Of a stretch of 64,000 nt of DNA, positions 36,603 through 45,583 are shown one piece after another. Below the pieces are notes generated by a model. It did no database searches and was not told the DNA's origin. It worked only from the letters and a program-made list of their open reading frames with translations. How positions within the stretch are numbered: position 1 is the stretch's first letter; every line of letters starts with the position of its first letter. This DNA is from Bdellovibrionia bacterium. GTDB taxonomy: Bacteria > Bdellovibrionota > Bdellovibrionia > Bdellovibrionales > JAGQZY01. A program made the position numbers and the translations under genes. The DNA is taken from the NCBI GenBank assembly GCA_030424715.1, contig JAUHWH010000003.1, forward strand, positions 194,148-258,147, in the 5' to 3' direction.

Positions 36603-36636
36603 CAAAAAAAAAGCCCATCGATTGATGGGCTTTTTT
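36603..36636. terminator. Bidirectional rho-independent terminator
   Basis: AAGCCCATC (36611-36619) pairs with GATGGGCTT (36624-36632) around a GATT loop, with A-run before and T-run after. It can end the ferredoxin transcript (plus) and the FKBP transcript (minus). Confidence 0.85.
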
Positions 36637-36656
36637 GATTTCGTGAAAAACTTGGC

Positions 36657-37361
36657 TTATTTTTTATCGGCCTTGTCTTCTTTCACGATTTCAAGAAGCT
36701 CGACTTCAAACTTGAGGGCCGCACCTGGTGGGATTTTAGGAGGAGCACCACGATCGCCGTAAGCGATGTCTGGAGGACAGTAAAGCTCACTTTTGCCGCC
36801 CACTTTCATTTTTTGTACACCTTCGTTCCAACATTTGATCACGCGATCGAGGCGAAACGCAGCCGGCTGGTTTCTTTCACGAGTCGAATCAAAGACAGTG
36901 CCGTCTCTAAGAGTTCCGTGATAGTTCACTTTCACACGATCGGTAGCCTTTGGACTATCACCTGTTCCGGCCTGAGTCTCAACATAAACAAGACCCGACT
37001 CGGCTTTTTGAGCGCCAGAAGCTTTTGCCGCTTTCTCTAGGAATGCTGTGGCTTCTTTTTTCTCAGTCTCAGCAAAAGCTTTTTGACGGTTACGGATAAG
37101 GTCACCGACTTTTGCTAGGAATTCTCGAGACTCAACTTTCGCTTTTGCACCTGATGCGCCATCATCGATACCCATTTTCAAAACAGCCATTTCTTTTTTG
37201 CTGAGCTGAAGAGTTTTAAGTTTTGAACCCATATCCATACCAATGGCGTAAACGGTTTTCTCGTCGTCACTATCCAATGAAGGTTTGGCCATGGAGCCCA
37301 TTTTATTACATGCTGTTAGTGCCACAATACTTGCTGCGGCTAAGAAAACGATTGGTTTCAT
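36657..37361 (-). CDS. FKBP-type peptidyl-prolyl isomerase lipoprotein
   Basis: A 234-residue periplasmic folding catalyst of the Mip/FkpA type. It has a signal peptide with lipobox LTAC (Cys18), an N-terminal helical dimerisation part (DDEKTVYAIGMDMGSKL to about 115), and a C-terminal FKBP domain with VKVNYHGTLRDGTVFDST, PAAFRLDRVIKCWNEGVQKM and CPPDIAYGDRGAPP ending in FEVELLEIVK. All the usual drug-binding-pocket positions appear present. It lies convergent with the ferredoxin gene. Confidence 0.92.
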   Translation of the reverse strand: MKPIVFLAAASIVALTACNKMGSMAKPSLDSDDEKTVYAIGMDMGSKLKTLQLSKKEMAVLKMGIDDGASGAKAKVESREFLAKVGDLIRNRQKAFAETEKKEATAFLEKAAKASGAQKAESGLVYVETQAGTGDSPKATDRVKVNYHGTLRDGTVFDSTRERNQPAAFRLDRVIKCWNEGVQKMKVGGKSELYCPPDIAYGDRGAPPKIPPGAALKFEVELLEIVKEDKADKK

Positions 37362-37486
37362 TCGATCACTCCTTTTATATGAACAAAACGATGATGAACT
37401 TTTTTTTTCTGAATTTCACTGCCTAACGCGTCGCAATCCCTTTGTTTTCATGACTCTTGGTCCAAACAACATCATAGTCTTTTCCC

Positions 37487-38734
37487 ATGAAGCCAAACAT
37501 AGATCGTAAAATTTTTTCTTGGGCGCTGTATGACTGGGCCAATTCGGCTTTTGCCACCACCGTGGTTGCCGCCTTTTTCCCCATTTTTTTTAAAAAATAT
37601 TGGGCGGCCTCACTGCCTGCCACTGAAAGCACGTTCTACCTTGGGACCACTATGTCGCTGGCGGCGCTTTTGTTCGCAGTTTTTGCCCCCATTTTAGGCA
37701 GCTTCGCTGACCTGTATGGTATGGCGAAAAGAGGCCTGGTCTTCTTTGCGAGCTTGGGGAGCTTGGTCTGTTGTTTGTTCTATTTTGTGCCCCAGGAATC
37801 TTGGATGGTGGCGCTGGCACTTTACGGACTGGCGTGGATCGGTTTTTCTGGTGGCAATCTGTTTTACGACTCGCTTATTTTTACGGTGAGCGATGAAAAA
37901 CACATGAACTGGGTCTCTTGCTTTGGATACGGACTGGGATACCTCGGCGGTGGTGTTTTGGTGGTCGTAAACGCTCTGATGGTTACCAAACCAGAACTTT
38001 TTGGCTTCACTGACTCCGCCGAGGCCGTCAAATGGGCTTTTATTAGCGTTGGTGTCTGGTGGTTTCTGTTTAGCATCCCACTCATCCTTTTTGTGAAAGA
38101 AAGAAAACCAGTGAACAAAAAGGCGAGCTGGCTGGTTGGCTTTAAAGAAGTTCTCCAAACGCTGCAAAAAATCAGGAAACACAAAACGCTCGTACTATTT
38201 TTAATCGCTTACTTTTTTTACATCGATGGTGTTCACACGATCTACAAGATGGCTGTGGATTTTGCTCTCTCCATCAACCTACAATCGGCAGACCTTATTA
38301 AAGCCATTGTGATTGTACAATTTGTGGGCTTTCCGGCCACCATCGTCTTTAGCTACTTGGCTAAAAAAACAGGTACGAAAAATGGAATTCTGCTAGGGAT
38401 CGCAATCTACAGTGTGATGTGCCTTGCCGGAGCCTTTATCTCAACGGCCACTCATTTTTATATTCTTGCTGTCGTTTTAGGGTTGGTCCAAGGGGGCGTA
38501 CAAGCATTGAGTCGGTCGATGTACGCTGGTCTCATTCCTGACAAAAGCCATTCCACAGAGTTTTTTGGTTTCTACAATATGTTCGGAAAGTTCTCTGCCG
38601 TACTGGGTCCTTTTCTTGTGGGAATCACAAGTCTTATTTCAGACAATTCGCGATTGTCACTCTTGGCCATTTTGGTGTTGTTTGTGATCGGTGGCGCTTT
38701 GCTGATTCGAGTGTCAGAGCCTCGTACAATCTAA
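37487..38734 (+). CDS. UMF1-family MFS transporter
   Basis: A 415-residue, 12-helix permease. The opening SWALYDWANSAFATTVVAAF is the hallmark of the UMF1 (Atg22-like) family. SFGYGLGYLGGGVLVV and the later VQGGVQALSRSMYAGLIPDK fit the family as well. Substrates in bacteria are not established; amino-acid or metabolite efflux is a guess. The ATG has only a weak ribosome site. Confidence 0.85.
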   Translation: MKPNIDRKIFSWALYDWANSAFATTVVAAFFPIFFKKYWAASLPATESTFYLGTTMSLAALLFAVFAPILGSFADLYGMAKRGLVFFASLGSLVCCLFYFVPQESWMVALALYGLAWIGFSGGNLFYDSLIFTVSDEKHMNWVSCFGYGLGYLGGGVLVVVNALMVTKPELFGFTDSAEAVKWAFISVGVWWFLFSIPLILFVKERKPVNKKASWLVGFKEVLQTLQKIRKHKTLVLFLIAYFFYIDGVHTIYKMAVDFALSINLQSADLIKAIVIVQFVGFPATIVFSYLAKKTGTKNGILLGIAIYSVMCLAGAFISTATHFYILAVVLGLVQGGVQALSRSMYAGLIPDKSHSTEFFGFYNMFGKFSAVLGPFLVGITSLISDNSRLSLLAILVLFVIGGALLIRVSEPRTI

Positions 38735-38762
38735 AGATTGCAACGCGTTTTGAGACCTAAGG

Positions 38763-40181
38763 TCAATTGAGAACCTCTTTGCATAGTAAAGGTTTCGTTG
38801 AAGAACGATCTCCCCCTGCAACCGGATTGAGATTTGTTGCTGGTAGAGACTGCACTCCTCCAGCTCCGACCCCTGTTACCATGGTTCGAATGACCAGCTT
38901 GGTGTTTTGATTAAACCATTCTTGAATACTGTCGAGTTGGGCAAACTCGACAATATCAATAAGTGTCGCTGTGGCCTTGCGAAGCTGGTCATCCACAGAG
39001 TCTGTACGATTCGATACTGTTTGAGCCGTTCCTCCGGTAACACTAAAACCGAATTGACCTAATGAAAAAACCAACGTGGGGTTTCGAGAAACCAGTTGCT
39101 GAAGCTGATTAAACTGTAAGGTGCGCATCCCCAAAAACAAACTGAGACTGCCGTCTTTTACCTGTCGCCTTTGTGGAAATTCGTCGGATTTGGATTTTCG
39201 CAGAAACTTCGCCCCTCGAAAAGACTTCTTCGAGTTGTCTAACCAACCAAGGGCGGAGGCCAACTCCATGGTGCGGCCTTTCTCTATAGCTTCGAAATAA
39301 AAAGTTGTTGCCGCCCCGTCTTGAGTGATTTTGGTGACCCGATTAAAAAACAAGGTGGGTTTGTACTCCAGGTCGAGTAGCCGATTGAGATCACCGCTGA
39401 GGGTGATTTGAAATCGGTTGGGAATGCTAGGCCGATCTCGCCTCATCACAACCCAGTACTCACGGGGTGAATTTTGATGAAAAATTGTTACCGATCGGAC
39501 AGATGGATCCTCCCATGACAATATCTCGGCAAACTTTTTCAGTCGAGGCAGAGTTTCTGGGTGTCGCTCCACCCAAGCATCACGAAAATCAGGATTTGAG
39601 TTAAACTGGAGGAACAAGTCTCCCCAAGTTTGTATAGCATGATGCTCACGGAGACTTTTCGGCAGACTTTTATCCCAAAATGCGTACAGAGGATTCCTTG
39701 CCACGGATTCTTCAAGCTGAACGAGAAGAGCCTCTCTTTTCTCATGGATGGGTTGTGGACTATTGCGCGTAGACATCCACCTCTGCAAGTGAACCGCAGC
39801 ATCCATCGGCAAACGCAATCGCCATTGGTTAAAAAATCGCTCCTCGAGGACTCGCAGTTGCCGACGGTTTTTCTCAAACTGTTGCCACTCCTCCGGGTTT
39901 AGAAAGTCGTGTGGGTTGGAACTTTCGGTGACTCGCCACAAACGTTCTTCAATTTCGGACAATACCTCGGGGTTACTATAACGGAGATGGGAGATGTAAG
40001 CCCCCTGGGCGGTCACTGGAAAAAGTTTGTCGAAAATCAGTAGCCGAAACCGAGGTCTTGGTCGTAAGGACCGCATCTCCTCAGCTGTTGGGAGATCAAG
40101 GCCCTGCGCAATCACTGACAAGGGGTAAAAAACAAGGATTATAAATAGCGATACCCAAGTTTTTCGAATCAAAACCTTCAC
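38763..40181 (-). CDS. Exported hypothetical protein (472 residues)
   Basis: The N-terminus (KTWVSLFIILVFYPLSVIA) is a signal peptide ending near IAQG. The body is basic and helical in the first half (many Arg, Trp, Glu), followed by a beta-rich half with FYFEAIEKGRTMELASALG and SLFLGMRTLQF, and a disordered, Ser/Gly/Asn-rich C-terminus. The start is a GTG at 40181. No family recognised. Confidence 0.6.
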   Translation of the reverse strand: MKVLIRKTWVSLFIILVFYPLSVIAQGLDLPTAEEMRSLRPRPRFRLLIFDKLFPVTAQGAYISHLRYSNPEVLSEIEERLWRVTESSNPHDFLNPEEWQQFEKNRRQLRVLEERFFNQWRLRLPMDAAVHLQRWMSTRNSPQPIHEKREALLVQLEESVARNPLYAFWDKSLPKSLREHHAIQTWGDLFLQFNSNPDFRDAWVERHPETLPRLKKFAEILSWEDPSVRSVTIFHQNSPREYWVVMRRDRPSIPNRFQITLSGDLNRLLDLEYKPTLFFNRVTKITQDGAATTFYFEAIEKGRTMELASALGWLDNSKKSFRGAKFLRKSKSDEFPQRRQVKDGSLSLFLGMRTLQFNQLQQLVSRNPTLVFSLGQFGFSVTGGTAQTVSNRTDSVDDQLRKATATLIDIVEFAQLDSIQEWFNQNTKLVIRTMVTGVGAGGVQSLPATNLNPVAGGDRSSTKPLLCKEVLN

Positions 40182-40204
40182 CCACGTCTCAATCGTTAAA
40201 GTTC

Positions 40205-40224
40205 AACACTTTAAGTGTTATAAT
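40205..40224 (+). promoter_or_regulatory. Inverted repeat next to a perfect -10 box
   Basis: AACACTTTAAGTGTT (40205-40219) is a perfect inverted repeat around one base, running into TATAAT (40219-40224). A weak -35 (TTAAAG, 40196-40201) is 17 bases upstream. The promoter would fire on the plus strand into a gene-free region. Confidence 0.4.
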
Positions 40225-40230
40225 TGGCGC

Positions 40231-40438
40231 GGCGCCCCATTAGTACGAAAAACGGTAACTCATGAATATATTTCAGTAAATTGCGCTCCAAGAGGCTCTA
40301 TGTGCCGGCAACAAAAGACCAAAAGCGATTTCTCTTCGCTAATTTCTACGGTCTTTGATGTCTATGAGAGAGCGCGGGCTTTCTCTTGGATCTTTACCAA
40401 AGTGGGTAAATATTGGGGTCTTCTTTTTTTAATTTTTT
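40231..40438 (+). ncRNA. Candidate structured non-coding RNA
   Basis: Downstream of the plus-strand TATAAT are three successive hairpins: AAAGACC (40314-40320) with GGTCTTT (40350-40356) enclosing AGCGA/TCGCT; AGAGA (40367-40371) with TCTCT (40382-40386); and TTTACC (40393-40398) with GGTAAA (40405-40410). A T-rich run follows at 40424-40438. An alternative pairing ACCAA with TTGG would compete with the last hairpin. There is no open frame of note, and both neighbouring genes are on the other strand. Judged by eye only. Confidence 0.3.
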
Positions 40439-40487
40439 GAACTTGGACTTCGCTGCTGAGCGCTTCGCAAAATACAAAGCTATTTTT

Positions 40488-41462
40488 TTATAGCGAGCTT
40501 TCAAGTACGTGATTATTTTTGCCAATCTCCAACTCCTTCATCCCCACTAAAAGGGGGAAAACAATTTTTTTAGCAAACTCAGCGTGGGCTTGAGGCGTTG
40601 GATGACTGCCGAAGGGCAGATCCCCCTGGGCCTGACTCGCCTGCACAACCCATTCTCCTAATCCTCCTTTTTGCACTCGATCATCTTCATAAAACCACCA
40701 AGGTGACCAGTCGATGAGATCCCAAAGGTGTTGAGCCCAGGCATATTGCTCCACCAGTAAAGGTTGACCACGGGTGAGCTCCACGCCTCGGACGCTACCT
40801 TTTAAACTGCGGTCTGAACAAGAGCCCGAACCGATCCCGTCGGTCTCTGATTCACCGAGCACCTCTGGCGCCTGCTGGGCATCTCTTTTAATCTCAGCCG
40901 TCTGCGAAAAGATATTTTGCCAACACATCATTCTGTAAGGAACGCCGAGGCCTTTCAACATGTACTGTAAACCCAAAATTTCTTCGAGGGTTTCAATGAA
41001 TGACAGCTCAAAACTATGTTCATTCTTATAGTAGCTTTTAAATTTGCGAAAAGCAGGCTTACGAGTCCAAGGAGACAGGTAACGCTCAGCGGAGCCGCCC
41101 CCTTTAACCCAAAAACGAGAGTAATCTTGAGGGTGCTTGCCAAGGTCTCGTTCCACGTGGTTACAGATCTGCGGATCGAGCTGACGCCGCGGAAAGTGAT
41201 CGGCAAAATCCGGATTCTCATCTTGGGAGATAAATAGCTCATGGCGATTCGGCGAAGACCACATGATAAATGCAGCGACATCTTTCGGCCGGTGCTCTTT
41301 TAACAAACGGGAGAGACCGTAACGAAAATTACGAGCGATCAGACGATTCCCAGAAGCATACTCGGCATGATTATGAACAGGTAAGCCGGCACAACGACCC
41401 AATTCATGAGCCCAGCTGTGCTCAGGAGCTGTAAAACTGCATCCACCCGTTAAAATAACCAT
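40488..41462 (-). CDS. SGNH/GDSL-like hydrolase domain protein
   Basis: About 324 residues. The ATG at 41462 begins MVILTGGCSFTAPEHSW, where GCSF (Ser9) resembles the SGNH block I nucleophile; a TTG 42 bases further up is an alternative. Asn-containing YASGNRLIARNF could supply block III. Near the C-terminus SHPTPQAHAEFA gives the His of block V, but the usual Asp three residues before it is not there. This makes hydrolase activity uncertain. Similar free-standing SGNH proteins occur in phage and marine genomes. No signal peptide is evident. Confidence 0.55.
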   Translation of the reverse strand: MVILTGGCSFTAPEHSWAHELGRCAGLPVHNHAEYASGNRLIARNFRYGLSRLLKEHRPKDVAAFIMWSSPNRHELFISQDENPDFADHFPRRQLDPQICNHVERDLGKHPQDYSRFWVKGGGSAERYLSPWTRKPAFRKFKSYYKNEHSFELSFIETLEEILGLQYMLKGLGVPYRMMCWQNIFSQTAEIKRDAQQAPEVLGESETDGIGSGSCSDRSLKGSVRGVELTRGQPLLVEQYAWAQHLWDLIDWSPWWFYEDDRVQKGGLGEWVVQASQAQGDLPFGSHPTPQAHAEFAKKIVFPLLVGMKELEIGKNNHVLESSL

Positions 41463-41722
41463 GGCCAAATCTGAACACAGCCTCAACCATTGAGCAAGGC
41501 CCAAGTCTTAAGCATCTGACGCAAGTGCATCGACGCGCTTGCTGTCGGAAGCTGGCAACGAGACGGAAATTCCTTACTTTTTTTCGTCTTATGCTTACTT
41601 TTACCAATGGAAAAATTTCAAAACGGGCTTTTAAATAGGCTTTCCCGCCATTGTACCACTTCTTTTGATAACCCTAGGAGGTCCGAAGCTTCTGCGGCGG
41701 GATAAAATCTGGGGGGATTTTA

Positions 41723-43087
41723 ATGGGAGATTTTAAACGCTATTTTATTTTTATCGTTGTCGCTCTGACCTATAGCCAAATGAGCTTGGGCATCGACCAT
41801 GCCAAAGAAATCGCAGCAGCCCAAGAGTGGGCCAACTCTTTTGAGCGACCTTACCCGATCGTCATCTTCAATCGCGACGAACTTCACTTTCGCTTTTTAG
41901 CGGAGGGAGCCAGCGCCGAAACAGACACAGCCGAGAAAAAGCGACAGTCCATCATCGGTGATCATATTTTCAAAAAAACCGGCTTACAACTCGCCTCCAA
42001 TATTCTGTTGAATATTGAAACCCAACTCTACGTAACGCCCGGTGGTGCCGTCGCTATGCCCTTTCACGAATCCTACGACAACAACGGCCCCTACCAAGTC
42101 TGCACTGTTTTCGTGAACGCTCCCAATGGCAACTCACAAATTGAGGTTGAACGACTGACCGGCCTCAACGTGAAGGAGGCCTACGATGGTGAACACTACG
42201 CTCAACTACAGCTAAAAGAAGATTTTGATGTGATGTACCTTTTCTCATTGTATCATGAGGTGAGTCACTGTCTCGATCAAAGCTTTATGCCCGAGACCTA
42301 TAAGACCTATTCTCCAACAGCCCACGATGTGCACGCCTCCGAGTCTTTTGCTGAAACCCTTGCCTATCTTCAAATCTCAAAACGGCTGGGCAACGATATC
42401 GCCAAAGCTCGCTTACTCTACCGAATACTTTACTCTCGTCATGTCGGCACCTACCTCGCTCAAAATGTGAAGCTCTCTTTTGGTGACCCGCTTTTCGCTT
42501 CTGGCGGGGCCATCTATTACCTCGCACCATCACTTTCTAGAGCCTATCAATGGCTAGAAACAGGCAAAGTGAATCCTGAAAAAGTCGACAATGACACTCT
42601 CTATCAAGCAGCCGAGGCGATTGTCCGCGAGAGCCTTTTGGATTTCCGCTCCTTCTCAGCAATCGCAAGGAGTCTCGTTGAGCGCAACAAGATTGTCACT
42701 GAATATTCAACTTCATCATTTAATGACCCCGATTTGTTTTTCGACGCTTACCAAGATCTTATTCTCTACTACGCGACAACCGACAACTGGTTGAAGTTTG
42801 GCTTGGACCGCACCATAGAAAACCTCACCAACCATTTGCAAGAGGCCCCTCATCTACCCATTCAGAAGTTTTGTAAAACCCTTGGTGAAGATAATCCGGA
42901 TTCATTTATTCTGGTTCTCGATGAATATCGAAATCTTCTCAACTCTCAGGCATTCTCAGCAGAAAGCCGCTACAAGAGGTACTTAGAGCTCAACAGCCTT
43001 TCAAAAACTCTCAGTGGTCAATGCGCTGATACAATAGAGTCAGCCGCTACCAACTTCCTTGGTCAAAACCACCAAATCCATCATTAG
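41723..43087 (+). CDS. Exported HExxH protein, putative zinc metallopeptidase
   Basis: A 454-residue protein with a signal peptide (KRYFIFIVVALTYSQMSLG). The sequence LYHEVSHCLDQ holds HEVSH at residues 178-182, the zinc-binding HExxH. About 25-30 residues later ESFAETLAYL supplies candidate third ligands Glu207 or Glu211, as in gluzincins. I cannot assign a peptidase family and the substrate is unknown. GGGGGGA precedes the ATG. Its 3' end overlaps the convergent downstream gene by 41 bases. Confidence 0.6.
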   Translation: MGDFKRYFIFIVVALTYSQMSLGIDHAKEIAAAQEWANSFERPYPIVIFNRDELHFRFLAEGASAETDTAEKKRQSIIGDHIFKKTGLQLASNILLNIETQLYVTPGGAVAMPFHESYDNNGPYQVCTVFVNAPNGNSQIEVERLTGLNVKEAYDGEHYAQLQLKEDFDVMYLFSLYHEVSHCLDQSFMPETYKTYSPTAHDVHASESFAETLAYLQISKRLGNDIAKARLLYRILYSRHVGTYLAQNVKLSFGDPLFASGGAIYYLAPSLSRAYQWLETGKVNPEKVDNDTLYQAAEAIVRESLLDFRSFSAIARSLVERNKIVTEYSTSSFNDPDLFFDAYQDLILYYATTDNWLKFGLDRTIENLTNHLQEAPHLPIQKFCKTLGEDNPDSFILVLDEYRNLLNSQAFSAESRYKRYLELNSLSKTLSGQCADTIESAATNFLGQNHQIHH

Positions 43088-44138
43088 CCCGATCACGCTG
43101 CCAATCCGGGATGTCATCGTCTCGATCTCGATTCGGTTGTCGTACTGTTCTGCGCTGGTCGCCTAGAATTTTTCTGCGAAACTTCGCACGCCAACTGTCA
43201 GCATCCGCTTTCTTCAGCTCTATTGATAAATCGAGGTGAGCCAGTGCCAAGTCGTTTTCGCCAATCTTGTGATACAGCTCAGCCGCCCTAAACTCAATGG
43301 TACTACTATCGTCAGCATTGGCAGCCAATTTTCTTGCCTTTTGCAGACTATCCAATAGGAAATCGAGCTCGTTAATGAGACGACGACGAGAGGAGGTCTT
43401 TACTGAAACATGAACAAGATTATTCAGTATATAAAACGTGGCCGCCTCAAAACGGCTGGCTTCCGCGAGTGTTTTGTATCGCTCTCTTTTTGCATTCGCA
43501 CGGTACTGCGATGGTACATGATCATACAGGTTGTTGACTAAGCGATTGTAGGCTCGCGCTTTGAGATCATACCAACGAATATCACCATCACGTTGAATAA
43601 GTTGATTCAACTCTCCAATGGCTTCATCAATTCGTTCAGCGCGAATCAGAGACCAAATTCGTTTAGCGACAAAATCTGACTTTCCAGGTTCACGTCGAAT
43701 AAGCTCATCCGCTACTTTGAGGGCTTTTTCAGAACCAGCGAGTCTTGCACTTAAAATTTCGTAATAGACAACGAGATCAGAAGTCTCGAGCCCGCCCTGT
43801 CTCTGCAACTTTTGAGTTAAAATGGCAGTGGCGCTATCAACCAGGTGAGACCAGGGAATATTGTGGTCCCGAGTTAGTATACGTGTCACTGAAACAATAT
43901 CTTGACCATAAAAAGGGCTATCGGCCTGAACCTCAGTGGAAGTCAGTTTATCTTTTCCGTCTTCGCTGAGCTTAAAGTTCAAATCAGCAAGAAGCTCAGA
44001 GACAAAAGCGCTATCACTAGCAGAGGTCGAGGTATTCTTGAACTCGAAAACCTCAGAGCACAGGACCGTGGCTTGTGATGAATTCGCAAGAAGTAACATC
44101 ATTATAAAGGTCATATTAGCAACACAACAATTAAGCAT
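43047..44138 (-). CDS. Exported TPR-like protein
   Basis: About 363 residues starting MLNCCVANMTFIMMLLLANS, a signal peptide. The ATG at 44138 has GGAG eight bases upstream; a GTG at 44144 is closer to it. The middle has tetratricopeptide-like helix pairs (KVADELIRREPGKSDFVAKR, RIDEAIGELNQLIQRDGDIR, ELYHKIGENDLALAHLDLSI), suggesting a scaffold for periplasmic protein contacts. The C-terminus is Arg/Asp-rich. It shares 41 bases with the convergent HExxH gene. Confidence 0.6.
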   Translation of the reverse strand: MLNCCVANMTFIMMLLLANSSQATVLCSEVFEFKNTSTSASDSAFVSELLADLNFKLSEDGKDKLTSTEVQADSPFYGQDIVSVTRILTRDHNIPWSHLVDSATAILTQKLQRQGGLETSDLVVYYEILSARLAGSEKALKVADELIRREPGKSDFVAKRIWSLIRAERIDEAIGELNQLIQRDGDIRWYDLKARAYNRLVNNLYDHVPSQYRANAKRERYKTLAEASRFEAATFYILNNLVHVSVKTSSRRRLINELDFLLDSLQKARKLAANADDSSTIEFRAAELYHKIGENDLALAHLDLSIELKKADADSWRAKFRRKILGDQRRTVRQPNRDRDDDIPDWQRDRANDGFGGFDQGSW

Positions 44139-44144
44139 GGACAC

Positions 44145-44727
44145 AGCTCCGGAGAAGAAAATTTAGAGAAATTTAACATAGCGAGAAACTACTCCGATCC
44201 AGTCAGAATGACCATTTTTCACAGGCAACCGTGAATTTTCTCTATTCCGTATAAATATTTTTCATCAATCGACCGTTTCCACTGGGCGCGGCATGGGCGC
44301 CTAAACCGCTGCCGCCCACCTTTTCGAGCTCAACCGTTTTTCATAAACCATAGGTGGTCTGTGTCCGCCCACCTCGAGGAGCCCCCAATGAGTGGACGCG
44401 ATGGGGCTTGTGCCACGCTTTATTTCAGCCAGAGAACAATTTTATGGAGGTTGTTCCGTTGCATTTTCAATTTTTTAGTGGAACCTACCTTTTGAATAAA
44501 TCACCGGAGCTGACTCTCTCGGCGAGCGAGCCCCAATCTAAAATGGCAAACATTATGTAACACTCCTTTGTGCCAACCCAAGGGATTGCAAGACTGCGGA
44601 ACAAACAATGTGTCTATTTTTCAAAGGTTGAAAGCTCATCAGAGGGAAAGGGGCTTATTGACATCACGGTCGCAAGACGATCTTATTATACGTGTAAAAA
44701 AATGACCACACATAAGGACGAACCCAC
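44145..44727. other. Longest gene-free stretch in the window
   Basis: About 580 bases with no credible open frame. It contains CCGCCCACCT twice (44312 and 44365), an inverted repeat AGGTGG/CCACCT at 44352-44374, and GTTCC/GGAAC arms further on. No tRNA-like fold is visible. The right end carries the promoter of the next gene. Confidence 0.4.
44658..44689 (+). promoter_or_regulatory. Probable sigma70 promoter of the beta-barrel-like gene
   Basis: A perfect TTGACA (44658-44663) is followed by TTATTATA at 44683-44690. The best -10 (TATTAT, 44684-44689) gives a long 20-base spacer; TCTTAT at 44681 gives 17. The ATG is at 44728. Confidence 0.45.
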
Positions 44728-45513
44728 ATGAAACCCCAAAGCCTGTTTTTCATTTTATTAGTGACCTTTTCTTTTAGCCAAACTCTCTTTGCAGCTACAG
44801 TGATGAAGATCAAAGGTGAAAAAGCCTTGGTAAAAATGGCGGTCGGCGAGTTTAAAAAAGGCGATACCCTTACCATCTATGACAATGATAACGAAGCTGT
44901 TGGAAAAGCTCGAGTTTACAAGACCAGAGGAATAAAGGCCTACGTCAAGGTCACCTCTGGCTTTGTTGAGAAAGGCTACAGAATCAGCGGAGAAACAGAA
45001 AATTGGAGCTCTAACGAGAACAGGAACACCTCGCGCGGACAAAGCGCCGCTCGCGGCTACTTGGGCTTGTCTTTTGTCGACGGCCTCAGTGATTCTCCAA
45101 TTACTTTTGCCGGGGACTATATGTTCTCTAAAAGCCTTCTTGGTGGCGTTCTTCAAAACTGGAACCTGTTGGGTGGGCTGCTTTATTGGACTAACGACAT
45201 CGGAGGAGTGAGTGTTTCAATCTTAGAAATTGGTGCCGGCCTCGAAACCCAGCTGACCCAGATTAATAAAATAAATATTAGCGCTGGTTTCCGTGGCGGT
45301 ATTGCCCGAGCCGAGGCCGCTGTCTCAACAATCATCGGCCGAGTTTCTGCCTCTGACACCAACTTGTTCGTCAGTGGTCATGTGAATGCCATGTACCCAA
45401 TCAATGATCAACTCCAGGTTGGAGGAGAGTTCCGACTCCCCTACTATCTCGACGACAACTACGACTTCTTCGACATCTACTATTTACTAGGATCGGTGCA
45501 ATATAATTTCTAG
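44728..45513 (+). CDS. Exported protein, SH3-like N-domain and beta-barrel-like C-domain
   Basis: A 261-residue protein with a signal peptide (QSLFFILLVTFSFSQTLFA). Residues about 25-90 (IKGEKALVKMAVGEFKKGDT, TRGIKAYVKVTSGFVEKGY) read as a small beta-rich domain. From about 105 the sequence alternates and is Gly/aromatic-rich, ending SVQYNF, the C-terminal aromatic of outer-membrane barrels. A role as an outer-membrane protein is likely, with unknown function. Confidence 0.6.
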   Translation: MKPQSLFFILLVTFSFSQTLFAATVMKIKGEKALVKMAVGEFKKGDTLTIYDNDNEAVGKARVYKTRGIKAYVKVTSGFVEKGYRISGETENWSSNENRNTSRGQSAARGYLGLSFVDGLSDSPITFAGDYMFSKSLLGGVLQNWNLLGGLLYWTNDIGGVSVSILEIGAGLETQLTQINKINISAGFRGGIARAEAAVSTIIGRVSASDTNLFVSGHVNAMYPINDQLQVGGEFRLPYYLDDNYDFFDIYYLLGSVQYNF

Positions 45514-45583
45514 TGATTGTGATAGGTGACGTCTTCACTACCATTGAAGATCGCCCCTTGCCGCACTTTCGAAACAATGTATT

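Noticed and set aside
44354-44560. Plus-strand 68-residue frame in the 580-base gap
   Set aside because: No ribosome site and implausible composition.
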